This document shows positions 44,135 to 53,332 of a stretch of 64,000 bases of DNA, in pieces (position 1 is the first letter of the stretch; each line of letters starts with the position of its first letter). The notes below the pieces were generated by a model that did not search any database, had not been told where the DNA came from, and saw only the letters and a list, made by a program, of their open reading frames with translations. The translations under genes and the position numbers were made by a program. This stretch comes from Sanguibacter antarcticus. GTDB taxonomy: Bacteria > Actinomycetota > Actinomycetes > Actinomycetales > Cellulomonadaceae. The stretch covers positions 2,232,001 through 2,296,000 of the forward strand of contig NZ_PDJG01000001.1 of NCBI RefSeq assembly GCF_002564005.1, read 5' to 3'.

Positions 44135-45855
44135 CTGTCGATCTGGACGACACCCTGGACCCGTGGGACGGCCTGGTCACGGCTGCCCTGCTCGGGGCGG
44201 CCCGACGCCCGGTGGACCCGTCCGCCCTTCCCGGGATCGTGGGCGCCGCCGGCGCACGTCTCCCCGAGACCGACCCTGCCGCCCGGCTGCTGGACGCCGC
44301 GGCGCTCATGACCGCGGCGCGCCGGGCAGCGCTCACCCCCAGCAGGCTCCCCGCGCCCACCACGGAGGACACGACCGGAGCCGACGACGCGACCGACGTG
44401 CGTCGCCGTCGCCCGGCGTCGATCTCGCCCGACGACGTGGCACCGCCGGTCTCCCGAGCGGCCGCACGACGCCTCGACGACCTCCTCTCCGGCTCCCGAC
44501 GTGACGCCGACGCCCTGCTCGTGCACTGGCTGCGCACCGCAGCCCAGCGCGGTCTGCGCGCACCCGCCGACCGGCTCCCGGCCCTGCTGGACTGGGCTGC
44601 GCGGACCACGACCCCCGCCGACCTGCTCCCCGTCCTCGGGGAACGTGGCCGCTGGCTCGCCACGCACCAGAAGCGCTGGCGGCGCACGCTCACCGTCGAC
44701 GACGGCCCCGGCACAGACAGCACGGACAGCACCGACGCCACCGACGGCGCCGACCTCTCCACCGACGCGCCCGTCCAGGCGCCGTCCGACCAGACCTGGA
44801 CGCACGGCACGCCCCACGAGCGCCAGGTGTGGTTCCGTGCGCTGCGCCGCGCCGCCCCGGAGAGCGCGCGCACGGCGCTGCTCGCTCTCGACTGGAACCG
44901 CCAGGACGGCGAGACCCGGCTCGCGCTCGTCGTAGCCCTCTCGCAGGGGCTCTGCCTCGCGGACGAGGAGGTCCTCGACCGGGCGCTCGCCGACCGGCGC
45001 AAGGACGTGCGCGCGGCAGCAGCTCGTCTGCTCGTCCAGATCCCTGACGGCCGGTTCCAGACGCAGGCCGCCGCCCGCGCTCTGGCGTGCATCCGGGTGG
45101 AGCACCCGCCGCGGCCGAGCCTCGTGGCGCGGCGTCCTGCTCCGCGCATCGTCGTGACGCTCCCTGACGCGGACGACCCCACGCCGTGGCCCGCCGGGAT
45201 GCTCGAGACGCCGCGCGGCACGGGCGCACGCGCCTGGTTGCTCAGGCACCTCGTCGAGGCGGCACCGGTGCGGCTCTGGTCGCAGCACACCGGCCTGACC
45301 CCAGACGCGCTCGTGGCGCTCCCCGTGGCCGACGACCTGTCCGAGGAAGTGCACCTGGGGTGGGCTCAGGCTGCCGTCCGGGACGGCGACCAGACCTGGG
45401 CGCGAGCGCTCGCACCGACGACCTTCGGCAGCCTCTACATCGATCTGCTGCGCCTGCTCCCGCTCGAGGAACGCGTAGCCCACGTCGTCGCGACGCTCGT
45501 CGCAGACACCGTCGACGGACCGAGCGGCCGGCCCGCGAAGGCTGGTTCCGACGAGCCGACCACCGGCCGTCGGCTCATCGACGCCAGCTCGGCGCTGGCG
45601 TCCGTCGCCGGACCGTGGCCTGCAGAGATGACCGCCGCCGTCGTGCGGTGGCTCGCGACGAGCCCCGCCCACGGCTGGGACCACGGGGCCATCACGCGCC
45701 AGGCAGCGAGAGACCTGCCCGACGACGCTGCGACCGAGGCACGCGTCCGCGCCGCCGCCGCGGACGTCCCCCCTGACAACCCCCGGCACCAGACGATCCT
45801 GTCTCTCGCCGACACCCTCCTGTACCGCCGCCAGATGATCGAGGAGCTCCAGTGA
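44131..45855 (+). CDS. DUF5691 protein of the MoxR/VWA operon
   Basis: 574 residues from the GTG that overlaps the previous stop (GTGA). Ala- and Leu-rich with many short amphipathic helices, as in HEAT-like solenoids. The N-terminus WDGLVTAALLGAARRP and the helices around residue 230-300 are typical of DUF5691 proteins, which occur beside SWIM, MoxR and VWA genes. No catalytic motif is visible. A scaffold role for the neighbouring proteins is a reasonable guess. Confidence 0.75.
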   Translation: MTVDLDDTLDPWDGLVTAALLGAARRPVDPSALPGIVGAAGARLPETDPAARLLDAAALMTAARRAALTPSRLPAPTTEDTTGADDATDVRRRRPASISPDDVAPPVSRAAARRLDDLLSGSRRDADALLVHWLRTAAQRGLRAPADRLPALLDWAARTTTPADLLPVLGERGRWLATHQKRWRRTLTVDDGPGTDSTDSTDATDGADLSTDAPVQAPSDQTWTHGTPHERQVWFRALRRAAPESARTALLALDWNRQDGETRLALVVALSQGLCLADEEVLDRALADRRKDVRAAAARLLVQIPDGRFQTQAAARALACIRVEHPPRPSLVARRPAPRIVVTLPDADDPTPWPAGMLETPRGTGARAWLLRHLVEAAPVRLWSQHTGLTPDALVALPVADDLSEEVHLGWAQAAVRDGDQTWARALAPTTFGSLYIDLLRLLPLEERVAHVVATLVADTVDGPSGRPAKAGSDEPTTGRRLIDASSALASVAGPWPAEMTAAVVRWLATSPAHGWDHGAITRQAARDLPDDAATEARVRAAAADVPPDNPRHQTILSLADTLLYRRQMIEELQ

Positions 45856-46949
45856 CCATCACCCCCGCCGTGCCTCTGCTGCGCCCGCACGCCGAGCAGG
45901 CGTTCGCCGACGAGCTCGGTGCGCTCGCCGCGCTCGACGACCGTCCGCGCCCGCCCGCCTGGTCTATGTCTCCGTGGGCGGTCGTGACCTACCTGCTCGG
46001 TGGGGTCCTGCCCGACGGGACCGTCATCACCCCCAAGTACGTCGGTCCGCGCCGGCTCATGGAGGTGGCCGTCGCCACGCTCGCGACCGACCGCGCCCTG
46101 CTGCTCCTCGGGGTCCCCGGCACCGCGAAGACCTGGGTGAGCGAGCACCTCGCCGCTGCCGTCTGCGGGGAGTCCACGCTCCTCGTCCAAGGGACGTCCG
46201 GCACCGCGGAAGAAGCGATCCGGTACGGGTGGAACTACGCGCGCCTGCTGGCGGAGGGCCCGACACCCGAGGCGCTCGTGCCCTCGCCCGTGCTCACGGC
46301 GATGCGGGACGCGAAGATCGCCCGCGTCGAAGAGCTCACGCGCATCCCGTCCGACGTCCAGGACGCGCTCATCACGATCCTGTCCGAGAAGTCCCTCCCG
46401 GTCCCTGAGCTCGGCACCGAGGTCCAGGCCGCAAAGGGCTTCAACGTCATCGCGACCGCCAACGACCGCGACCGCGGCGTCAACGAGCTCTCCTCGGCGC
46501 TGCGGCGACGGTTCAACACCGTGGTCCTCCCGCTGCCCGCGAGCGAGCAGGAAGAGGTCGACATCGTCACCCGGCGCGTCGAGCAGCTGGGCAGCGCGCT
46601 CGAGCTTCCCGAGGTCCCCGCCGCAGCCGAAGAGATCCGTCGGGTCGTGACCGTGTTCCGCGAGCTGCGCTCCGGTCGCACCCTCGACGGGCGCACGAGC
46701 CTCAAGACCCCCTCCGGGACGCTCTCGACCGCAGAGGCGATCTCCGTGGTGACCAACGGGCTCGCCCTCGCCGCGCACTTCGGCGACGGCGTGCTGCGGT
46801 CCGGCGACATCGCCGCCGGGATCATCGGTTCTGTCATCAAGGACCCCGTCGCGGACAAGGCCATCTGGTTCGAGTACCTCGAAGCCGTGGTCCGAGAGCG
46901 CGACGGCTGGAACGACTTCTACGGGGCGTGCCGAGAGATCAGCGGATGA
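45852..46949 (+). CDS. MoxR-family AAA+ ATPase (YehL-like)
   Basis: 365 residues from GTG (4-base overlap). Walker A GVPGTAKT at 87-94, sensor-1 Asn204 in ATANDRDRG, and arginine fingers RRR at 218-220. The Walker B position reads IARVEELTRI, with Glu160-Glu161 where most MoxR proteins have Asp-Glu. MoxR ATPases work as chaperones with VWA-domain proteins; the VWA partner is the last gene of this operon. Length matches E. coli YehL. Confidence 0.9.
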   Translation: MTITPAVPLLRPHAEQAFADELGALAALDDRPRPPAWSMSPWAVVTYLLGGVLPDGTVITPKYVGPRRLMEVAVATLATDRALLLLGVPGTAKTWVSEHLAAAVCGESTLLVQGTSGTAEEAIRYGWNYARLLAEGPTPEALVPSPVLTAMRDAKIARVEELTRIPSDVQDALITILSEKSLPVPELGTEVQAAKGFNVIATANDRDRGVNELSSALRRRFNTVVLPLPASEQEEVDIVTRRVEQLGSALELPEVPAAAEEIRRVVTVFRELRSGRTLDGRTSLKTPSGTLSTAEAISVVTNGLALAAHFGDGVLRSGDIAAGIIGSVIKDPVADKAIWFEYLEAVVRERDGWNDFYGACREISG

Positions 46950-49354
46950 CCGAGGTGCTCGCCGCGCCCGGGACCGACGCGGGCGCCGTCCCACCGCCCG
47001 GCGCCGACGAGACAGGCGCGCCGCAGGTCGAGGTCATGGGTGTGCGCCACCACGGACCAGGATCGGCCCGCGCGGTCGTCGCCGCGCTGGACCGGCTCCG
47101 CCCGGACGTGATCCTCGTCGAAGGTCCGGCAGACGCGGACCCGCTCGCGGCCCTCGGCGACCACCCGGGCCTGGTGCCTCCCGTCGCGCTGCTCGCCTAC
47201 GAGACCGGGTCCCCGTCCGTCGCGGCGTTCTGGCCCTTCGCGGTCTTCTCCCCCGAGTGGCAGGCTCTCGTCTGGGCCGCGGCGCACGACGTCCCGGTGC
47301 GGTTCTGCGACCTGCCGACCTCCGCGGTCCTCGGCGGACCGGGCCCGGACACTGCGGAGGCCGAGACCCCCCTCGGCGACGAGACGTCCCAGGAGCCCGC
47401 GCCGTCGGAGATCCCCGCGCCCTCCGAGGTGCCCTCTGCGCCCGAGGGCGCCGACCTCTCCGAGACCTCAGCCGCCGGCGTGCGTCGCGACCCGATCGCC
47501 GCTCTCGCCGCAGCAGCGGGCTACACCGACCCAGAGCGCTGGTGGGACGACGTCGTGGAAGCACGGCGTGACGCCCCGACACCCTTTCCCGTCCTCACCG
47601 AGGCGATGGCCGAGCTCCGGGCCGCTGCGGCGCCGCTCCCCGACGACGAGCAGCAGCGCGAGGACCGTCGTGAAGCCTTCATGCGTCAGACGCTGCGGGC
47701 CACGCTCAAGGGCGGCGCGCGACGCGTCGCGGTCGTGTGCGGCGCGTGGCACGCACCGGCGCTGGACGGCAAGCTCCCACCAGCGGCCACCGACGTCCGG
47801 ACGCTGCGCGGGCTCCCCCGCCGCGCCACCTCCGTGACCTGGGTCCCGTGGACCTCCTCCCGGCTCGCCCGCGCCTCCGGCTACGGCGCAGGCATCACCT
47901 CGCCGGGCTGGTACCACCACCTGTTCGTCAGCGACGACGACGTCGTCGCGCGATGGCTCGTCAAGGTCGCACGCGTCCTGCGCGAGCAGGACCTCCCCGT
48001 CTCCTCCGCGCACGTCATCGAAGCAGTCCGCCTCGCGGACGCGCTGGCGTCCATGCGCGGGCGGCCCGTCGCCGGGCTCGAGGAGGTGACCGAGGCGACG
48101 CGAGCGGTGCTGTGCGACGGCGACGACACGCTCCTGGGGCTCGTCACCGGCCGGCTCGTGGTCGGCGAGATCCTGGGAGAGGTACCAGACAGCGTCCCGA
48201 CCGTGCCTCTCGCCGCCGACCTGCGCACCGTCTCGCGCCGGCTGCGACTGCCGCAAGAAGCCCTCGAACGCACCGTCGAGCTCGACCTCCGCAAGCCCAA
48301 CGACCTCGCCCGGTCACGTCTCCTGCACCGCCTGACGCTCCTCGGCGTCGGATGGGGGACCCCGGCAGCCTCGCGGACCCGCAGCACCGGTACGTTCCGC
48401 GAGACCTGGTCGGTCCAGTGGCGTCCCGAGCTCTCGGTCTCGCTCGTCGAAGCGTCGCTGTGGGGCACGACGATCCTCGCCGCAGCCACCGCACGCGCGG
48501 TCGACACCGCCGTGCACGGGACACTGCCGCAGATCACCGCGCTCGTGGAGCAGTGCCTGCTCGCCGACCTCCCCGACGCGCTCGCCCCGCTGCTCGACCA
48601 GCTCGACGTGCGGGCCGCCCACGACGAGGACATCCTGCACCTCGCCGGTGCGCTGCCCCCGCTGGTGCGAGCCGAGCGGTACACCGACGTCCGCGGCACA
48701 GACACCGCCGGGCTGGCCCGGGTCGCTGACGCGCTCCTCGTCCGTCTGTGCGCCATGCTGCCGGCAGCCGTGACCAACCTCGACGACGACGCCGCCCGCG
48801 ACCTGCGCACCGCGCTCGACGCCGTCCACGAGGCTGTCGTCCTGCGCGACGTCGACGGTGCCGGGCGGGCCCTGTGGTTGCGCAGCCTGCTCGTCGTCGC
48901 CGACCGCTCAGAAGGCCCGCACCCGGTCTCCGGCGTGCTGGGCGGGCGAGCCACCCGCCTGCTCCGCGACGTCGGACACCTCACCCCTGCCGAGTCCGCG
49001 GTCCGGCTCGGGCGGTCGCTGTCCGTCGGCACCCCGGCGCCGACCAAGGCCGCCTGGATCGAAGGGTTCTTCGACGGTGGCGGGCTGCTCCTCGTCAACG
49101 ACCCCGAGCTCCTCGGTCTGCTCGACGCCTGGATCACCGACCTGACCGAGGACGCGTTCGTCGATGTCCTGCCCCTGCTCCGACGCACGTTCGGGACCTT
49201 CGCCGCACCGGAACGACGCGCCGTCGGCGACGCAGCCCGTCGACGCACAGGCTCCACGCCCGCCGTCCCGACGACGTTCCGTGCCCTCGACCTCGACGAG
49301 GCGCAGGTCGGCCCGGCGATCGCGACGGTCGCCCTCATCCTGGGAGCACCATGA
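46946..49354 (+). CDS. DUF5682 protein (YehM-like)
   Basis: 802 residues from ATG 46946, which overlaps the moxR stop by 4 bases; six extra in-frame residues upstream lack support. The N-terminus has the family signature MGVRHHGPGSARAV and VILVEGPADADPL (about residues 31-63). An acidic low-complexity stretch follows around 135-180. The large helical remainder has no known motif. It is the largest protein of the operon. The HH, Glu and Asp in the N-terminal signature could be catalytic, but this is untested. Confidence 0.82.
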   Translation: MTEVLAAPGTDAGAVPPPGADETGAPQVEVMGVRHHGPGSARAVVAALDRLRPDVILVEGPADADPLAALGDHPGLVPPVALLAYETGSPSVAAFWPFAVFSPEWQALVWAAAHDVPVRFCDLPTSAVLGGPGPDTAEAETPLGDETSQEPAPSEIPAPSEVPSAPEGADLSETSAAGVRRDPIAALAAAAGYTDPERWWDDVVEARRDAPTPFPVLTEAMAELRAAAAPLPDDEQQREDRREAFMRQTLRATLKGGARRVAVVCGAWHAPALDGKLPPAATDVRTLRGLPRRATSVTWVPWTSSRLARASGYGAGITSPGWYHHLFVSDDDVVARWLVKVARVLREQDLPVSSAHVIEAVRLADALASMRGRPVAGLEEVTEATRAVLCDGDDTLLGLVTGRLVVGEILGEVPDSVPTVPLAADLRTVSRRLRLPQEALERTVELDLRKPNDLARSRLLHRLTLLGVGWGTPAASRTRSTGTFRETWSVQWRPELSVSLVEASLWGTTILAAATARAVDTAVHGTLPQITALVEQCLLADLPDALAPLLDQLDVRAAHDEDILHLAGALPPLVRAERYTDVRGTDTAGLARVADALLVRLCAMLPAAVTNLDDDAARDLRTALDAVHEAVVLRDVDGAGRALWLRSLLVVADRSEGPHPVSGVLGGRATRLLRDVGHLTPAESAVRLGRSLSVGTPAPTKAAWIEGFFDGGGLLLVNDPELLGLLDAWITDLTEDAFVDVLPLLRRTFGTFAAPERRAVGDAARRRTGSTPAVPTTFRALDLDEAQVGPAIATVALILGAP

Positions 49355-50547
49355 CCATGCACACACAGCCCCTCGACGAGGCCGGACGCCGACGCCGGTG
49401 GCGCCTGCTCCTCGGCCAGGCAGGCGACCCCGGCTCCACGCTGACCGGTGCCGACGCCGCCATGGACGGCGCGCTCGCGGCGCTCTACGACGACGACTCC
49501 GCAGGGAGCGGCCGTAGTGCAGGCCGCGGCGGGCAGCGGTCGGCCGGGCTCGGCGGGTCTGCGCCTCGGGTGGCCCGCTGGCTGGGCGACATCCGGACAT
49601 ACTTTCCCAGCACCGTGGTCCAGGTCATGCAGCGCGACGCGGTCGATCGGCTCAACCTCACGCATCTGCTGCTCGAGCCCGAGCTGCTCGGTGCCGTCGA
49701 GCCCGACGTCCACCTCGTCGGGACGCTGCTCTCCCTCAACGGAGTCATGCCCGAGACCACCCGGGCCACCGCGCGCCAGGTGGTCGCGACCGTGGTGCGC
49801 CAGGTCGAGGAACGTATCGCTGCCGTCACCCGCTCCGCAGTGACCGGCGCGCTCAACAGGTCGGCACGGACCCACCGTCCTCGAGCGTCCGACATCGACT
49901 GGGGTGCCACCATCCTGGCCAACCTCAAGCACTACCTGCCCGAGTACCGCACGGTCGTCCCCGAGCGGCTCGTCGGCTACTCCCGTGGGCAGAACGTCGT
50001 CGCACGTGACGTGGTCCTCGCGATCGACCAGTCCGGCTCGATGGCGGAGTCCGTCGTGTACGCGTCGGTCTTCGGGTCGGTGCTCGCCTCGATGCGGTCG
50101 CTGCGGACCTCCGTCGTGGTGTTCGACACCGCCGTCGTCGACCTCACCGACCAGCTGGCCGATCCCGTCGACGTGCTCTTCGGCACACAGCTCGGCGGAG
50201 GCACCGACATCAACCGGGCGATCGCCTACAGCCAGGGCCTCATCACCCGACCGGCGGACTCCCTCTTCGTCCTCATCAGCGACCTCTACGAGGGCGGCGT
50301 GCGCGACGAGATGCTCCGTCGCGTGAGCGCCATGACCGCCGCCGGGGTCCAGGTCGTGGTGCTGCTCGCGCTGTCCGACAGCGGCGCGCCCTCCTACGAC
50401 CGGGAGAACGCCGCAGCCCTCGCGGCGCTCGGCATCCCCGCGTTCGCCTGCACACCGGACGCGTTCCCCGAGCTGCTCGCCGTCGCGCTCGCCAAGGGCG
50501 ACGTCGGCGCGTGGGCGCAGTCGGCGACCGGCGCACAGACGGGCTGA
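49351..50547 (+). CDS. VWA-domain protein (YehP-like)
   Basis: 398 residues from the ATG that overlaps the DUF5682 stop (ATGA). The C-terminal von Willebrand A domain (about residues 215-390) has the metal-site motif Asp226-x-Ser228-x-Ser230 (DQSGS) and the later GGTDINRA threonine. The N-terminal half is helical with a Gly/Ala/Ser linker at about 45-65. It should bind a ligand through Mg2+ and act with the MoxR ATPase. A 23-bp hairpin follows, closing the operon. Confidence 0.9.
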   Translation: MTMHTQPLDEAGRRRRWRLLLGQAGDPGSTLTGADAAMDGALAALYDDDSAGSGRSAGRGGQRSAGLGGSAPRVARWLGDIRTYFPSTVVQVMQRDAVDRLNLTHLLLEPELLGAVEPDVHLVGTLLSLNGVMPETTRATARQVVATVVRQVEERIAAVTRSAVTGALNRSARTHRPRASDIDWGATILANLKHYLPEYRTVVPERLVGYSRGQNVVARDVVLAIDQSGSMAESVVYASVFGSVLASMRSLRTSVVVFDTAVVDLTDQLADPVDVLFGTQLGGGTDINRAIAYSQGLITRPADSLFVLISDLYEGGVRDEMLRRVSAMTAAGVQVVVLLALSDSGAPSYDRENAAALAALGIPAFACTPDAFPELLAVALAKGDVGAWAQSATGAQTG

Positions 50548-50575
50548 GCCAGGCTGGGACGGGCTGAGACGGGCT

Positions 50576-50629
50576 GAGACGACGACCGGACGTGACCCAG
50601 GCAGTCGGGTCACGTCCGGTCGTCGTCTC
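50576..50629. terminator. Bidirectional 23-bp hairpin after the VWA operon
   Basis: A perfect 23-bp inverted repeat (50576-50598 and 50607-50629) with an 8-nt loop between convergent transcripts. It follows a short run of GACGGGCTGAG repeats (50538-50580). It should terminate both the VWA operon and the dehydrogenase gene. Confidence 0.8.
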
Positions 50630-50704
50630 CGGCCGACGGTCGGCTCAGGCCGGTGGTCGCCGGCCGGCCGGGTCGATCAGCGGAGGCTGATCAGCCGAGG
50701 TCGA

Positions 50705-51469
50705 TCAGCTGAACCAGGTACCGCCGTTGACGTCCATGAGCGTGCCCGTCTGGAACGAGGCCTGCTCGGAGACGAGGAAGAGCGTCGCCGCGGCGACGTC
50801 GCTCGGGCGGCCGGCGCGGCCGACCGGGGTCCCGGCGACGGCGGCCTTCTGGCCGGCCTCCGGGGTGAAGGTCGCGTGGAACGGGGTGTCGCCGATGAAT
50901 CCGGGCGCGATCGCGTTGACCGTGATGCCCCGACCACCGAGCTCCTTGGCGAGACCGCGGGTGAAGCCCTCGATCGCGGACTTCGACGCCGCGTACGCGA
51001 CCGCTCCGGCGCCGCCACCGTTCTGACCGGCCTGCGAGCCGATCGTGACGATCCGGCCGCCGTCGGGCATGTCGCGCAGGGCTGCCCGCGTGACGTAGAA
51101 CGCCGAGGAGAGGTTCACGTCCATGACCGCGTGCCAGTGCTCGTCGGTCATCTCGACGAGCGGGACGCGTGCCACGAGGCCACCGGCGTTGTTCACGACG
51201 ATGTCGATGCCGCCGCCGAGCACCTCGACGGCCTGGGCCACGACGCTGTCGACGGATGCGCTGTCGGTCGCGTCGAGCGCGAACGCCGCGCTGCGACGTC
51301 CGAGGCTGGTGATCTCTTCCGCGACGTCGGAGCCGTCGTGGCTGCGGTACGTGATGACGACGTCTGCGCCGGCGCGGGCGAGCTGCAGCGCGATCTCCTT
51401 GCCGATCCCGGTGCCTCCCCCGGTGACGAGGGCGCGGTGGCCTGTGAGGTCGATCGTCAGGTCTGTCAT
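50705..51469 (-). CDS. Short-chain dehydrogenase/reductase
   Basis: 254 residues. Cofactor loop TGGGTGIG (about residues 16-23), NNAGG (93-97), and catalytic Tyr-x3-Lys in YAASK. A classical SDR; Arg-Ser after the second strand (TYRSHDG) suggests NADP. The last minus-strand gene of the hexuronate locus; it has its own promoter region with the TAACGTTA motif seen before the TRAP genes, so it is probably in the same regulon. The substrate is unknown. Confidence 0.88.
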   Translation of the reverse strand: MTDLTIDLTGHRALVTGGGTGIGKEIALQLARAGADVVITYRSHDGSDVAEEITSLGRRSAAFALDATDSASVDSVVAQAVEVLGGGIDIVVNNAGGLVARVPLVEMTDEHWHAVMDVNLSSAFYVTRAALRDMPDGGRIVTIGSQAGQNGGGAGAVAYAASKSAIEGFTRGLAKELGGRGITVNAIAPGFIGDTPFHATFTPEAGQKAAVAGTPVGRAGRPSDVAAATLFLVSEQASFQTGTLMDVNGGTWFS

Positions 51470-51490
51470 AGATTGTCTCCTGGTACGAGG

Positions 51491-51502
51491 TGTAACGTTA
51501 AA
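51491..51502. promoter_or_regulatory. TGTAACGTTAAA operator-like site
   Basis: The 8-bp palindrome TAACGTTA sits 22 bases upstream of the dehydrogenase start (51469) and recurs at 60105-60112 upstream of the TRAP operon. The AACGTT core is common in LacI-type operators. Confidence 0.5.
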
Positions 51503-51544
51503 CTGCTTCCCCTTGATCTTACTGACAATCGCGCGGAAAACACG

Positions 51545-52300
51545 TCAGCGGGCCATCCAGCCGCCGTCGACCGCGAGGATCTGGCCGTGCACGTAGGCCG
51601 AGGCCGGTGCGGCGAGGAAGACCACGACGTTCCCGATGTCCTCTGGCGTGCCCCAGCGCCCGGCCGGGATCCGCACCGACAGCTGCTCGAGGCGCGCGGG
51701 GTCCGCGAGGAGCGCCTCGTTCATGTCGGTCGCCATGTACCCCGGTGCGACGGCGTTGACGTTGACGCCCTTGCCGGACCACTCGTTGCACAGCGCCTTC
51801 GTCAGCTGGGCGACGGCGCCCTTGCTCGCGGCGTAGGCAGGGACGGTGAGGCCGCCCTGGAAGCTGAGCAGGGACGCGAGGTTGATGATCTTGCCGTCGC
51901 CCCGCTCGATCATGGGCCGACCGAAGAGCTGGCAGAGCTGGAAGACCGAGCGCAGGTTGACGGCGATGACGTCGTCCCACACGTCGAGCGGGAAGTCGAC
52001 GGCGGGGTGGCGCGCCTGCGTCCCAGCGTTGTTCACGAGGATGTCTACCTGGTGCTCGGCGAGCACCGACTGCGCGACGGCCTCGATCCGCGCCGGGTCA
52101 GAGAGGTCGAGCGCAGCGAAGTGCACCTGACGTCCCAGCCCCTCGGCGTAGGCCGAGAGCTCGGCGGGGATGCCGCTGCGACCGAGGACGACGACGTCGG
52201 CCCCCGCATCGAGGAGAGCGGTGGTGATGCCGTGGCCGAGACCGCGACCACCGCCGGTCACGACAGCCGTGCGTCCTGCGAGGTCGAATGCGGTGCTCAT
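51545..52300 (-). CDS. KduD-like short-chain dehydrogenase
   Basis: 251 residues from the ATG at 52300; its first four bases overlap the end of the alcohol dehydrogenase gene. Cofactor loop TGGGRGLG, catalytic YAASK, and the KduD-type stretch LASLLSFQGGLTVP. It probably oxidises or reduces a deoxy-keto sugar acid. It is the second KduD-type enzyme in the locus beside 54439-55230, so it may act on a different epimer. Confidence 0.88.
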   Translation of the reverse strand: MSTAFDLAGRTAVVTGGGRGLGHGITTALLDAGADVVVLGRSGIPAELSAYAEGLGRQVHFAALDLSDPARIEAVAQSVLAEHQVDILVNNAGTQARHPAVDFPLDVWDDVIAVNLRSVFQLCQLFGRPMIERGDGKIINLASLLSFQGGLTVPAYAASKGAVAQLTKALCNEWSGKGVNVNAVAPGYMATDMNEALLADPARLEQLSVRIPAGRWGTPEDIGNVVVFLAAPASAYVHGQILAVDGGWMAR

Positions 52301-53331
52301 GCGTCTGCCTGTCCGTCGAGAGGGGTGAGCAGGACCTTGAGGCAGTCCTGTCCGGTGGTCGCTGCCTCGAACGCCGCGACGGCGCCCGTGATCGTGAAGG
52401 CCTTGGTGGGGAAGCGCTCGAGGCCGAGGGCCCCGGAGGCGATGAGCTCGATGGCCCGCGTGACGTCCTGCGTCGTGTAGACGCGTACGCCCACCATCGA
52501 CTGCTCCTTGAAGCAGACGGCCTGGAGGTCGACCGGGGTCGGCTGCTTGTAGACGCCGACGATGACGATCCGGCCGAGGACGCGCGTGGCGGCGGTGAGC
52601 TCGCTGGCGACGGACGGGTGGGCTGCCGAGTCGAAGGTCGTGTCCGCACCTTCCCCACCGGTGAGGTCGGCGAGCACCGACGTCATGGTCGAGCCGTCGG
52701 GGACGACCGTGAAGCCGAGCCCCTCGGCCACCGAACGGCGCCACGGGCTCGGCTCGGTGATGACGACGGTCCCGGCGCCCTCGTGCCGTGCGACGAGCGC
52801 GACGAGGACCCCGATCGGCCCAGCCCCGAAGACGGCGACGGTGTCTCCGGGCTGCATGCCAGACCGCGCGACCGCGTGCACCGCGACCGCGAGCGGCTCC
52901 GCTAGCGCTGCCGTGCGGGCGTCGACGCCTGCGGGCACGGCGTGGAGGACCTCGGGCGGCAGCGCGACGAAGGGCGCCATCCCACCGGGGGCGTCGATGC
53001 CGTAGAGACCGAGGCGGCTGCACACGTGGGCGTTGCCATGGGTGCAGGAGAGGCACGTGCCACAGGAGATGAGGGGTTCGACGACGACGAGTGTCCCGAC
53101 GTCGAGGCCGGTGGCGCCGGGGGTCTCGATCCAGCCGGACATCTCGTGCCCGGGGACGAGGCCGTGCGCGGCACGCGGGTGCTTGCCGTGGTAGATCGAG
53201 AGGTCGGTGCCGCAGATCCCGTTGTAGGCGATCTTGACGAGCGCCCATCCTTCGGGGACCTCCGGGCGAGGGACCTCCTCGATCGAGAGGGTGTCGGTGC
53301 CGGTCCAGACTGCTGCGGTCATCGTGGTCAT
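52297..53331 (-). CDS. Zinc-binding alcohol dehydrogenase family protein
   Basis: 344 residues. The catalytic zinc site is Cys40 in GICGTD and His-Glu in PGHEMSG. The structural zinc Cys cluster is CGTCLSCTHGNAHVC (about residues 90-104), and the NAD fold is GAGPIG. Medium-chain polyol or sugar-acid dehydrogenase. It lies between a hydroxyacid dehydrogenase gene (1-base gap) and the KduD-like gene (4-base overlap), hence one transcript. Confidence 0.9.
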   Translation of the reverse strand: MTTMTAAVWTGTDTLSIEEVPRPEVPEGWALVKIAYNGICGTDLSIYHGKHPRAAHGLVPGHEMSGWIETPGATGLDVGTLVVVEPLISCGTCLSCTHGNAHVCSRLGLYGIDAPGGMAPFVALPPEVLHAVPAGVDARTAALAEPLAVAVHAVARSGMQPGDTVAVFGAGPIGVLVALVARHEGAGTVVITEPSPWRRSVAEGLGFTVVPDGSTMTSVLADLTGGEGADTTFDSAAHPSVASELTAATRVLGRIVIVGVYKQPTPVDLQAVCFKEQSMVGVRVYTTQDVTRAIELIASGALGLERFPTKAFTITGAVAAFEAATTGQDCLKVLLTPLDGQADA

Positions 53332-53332
53332 C

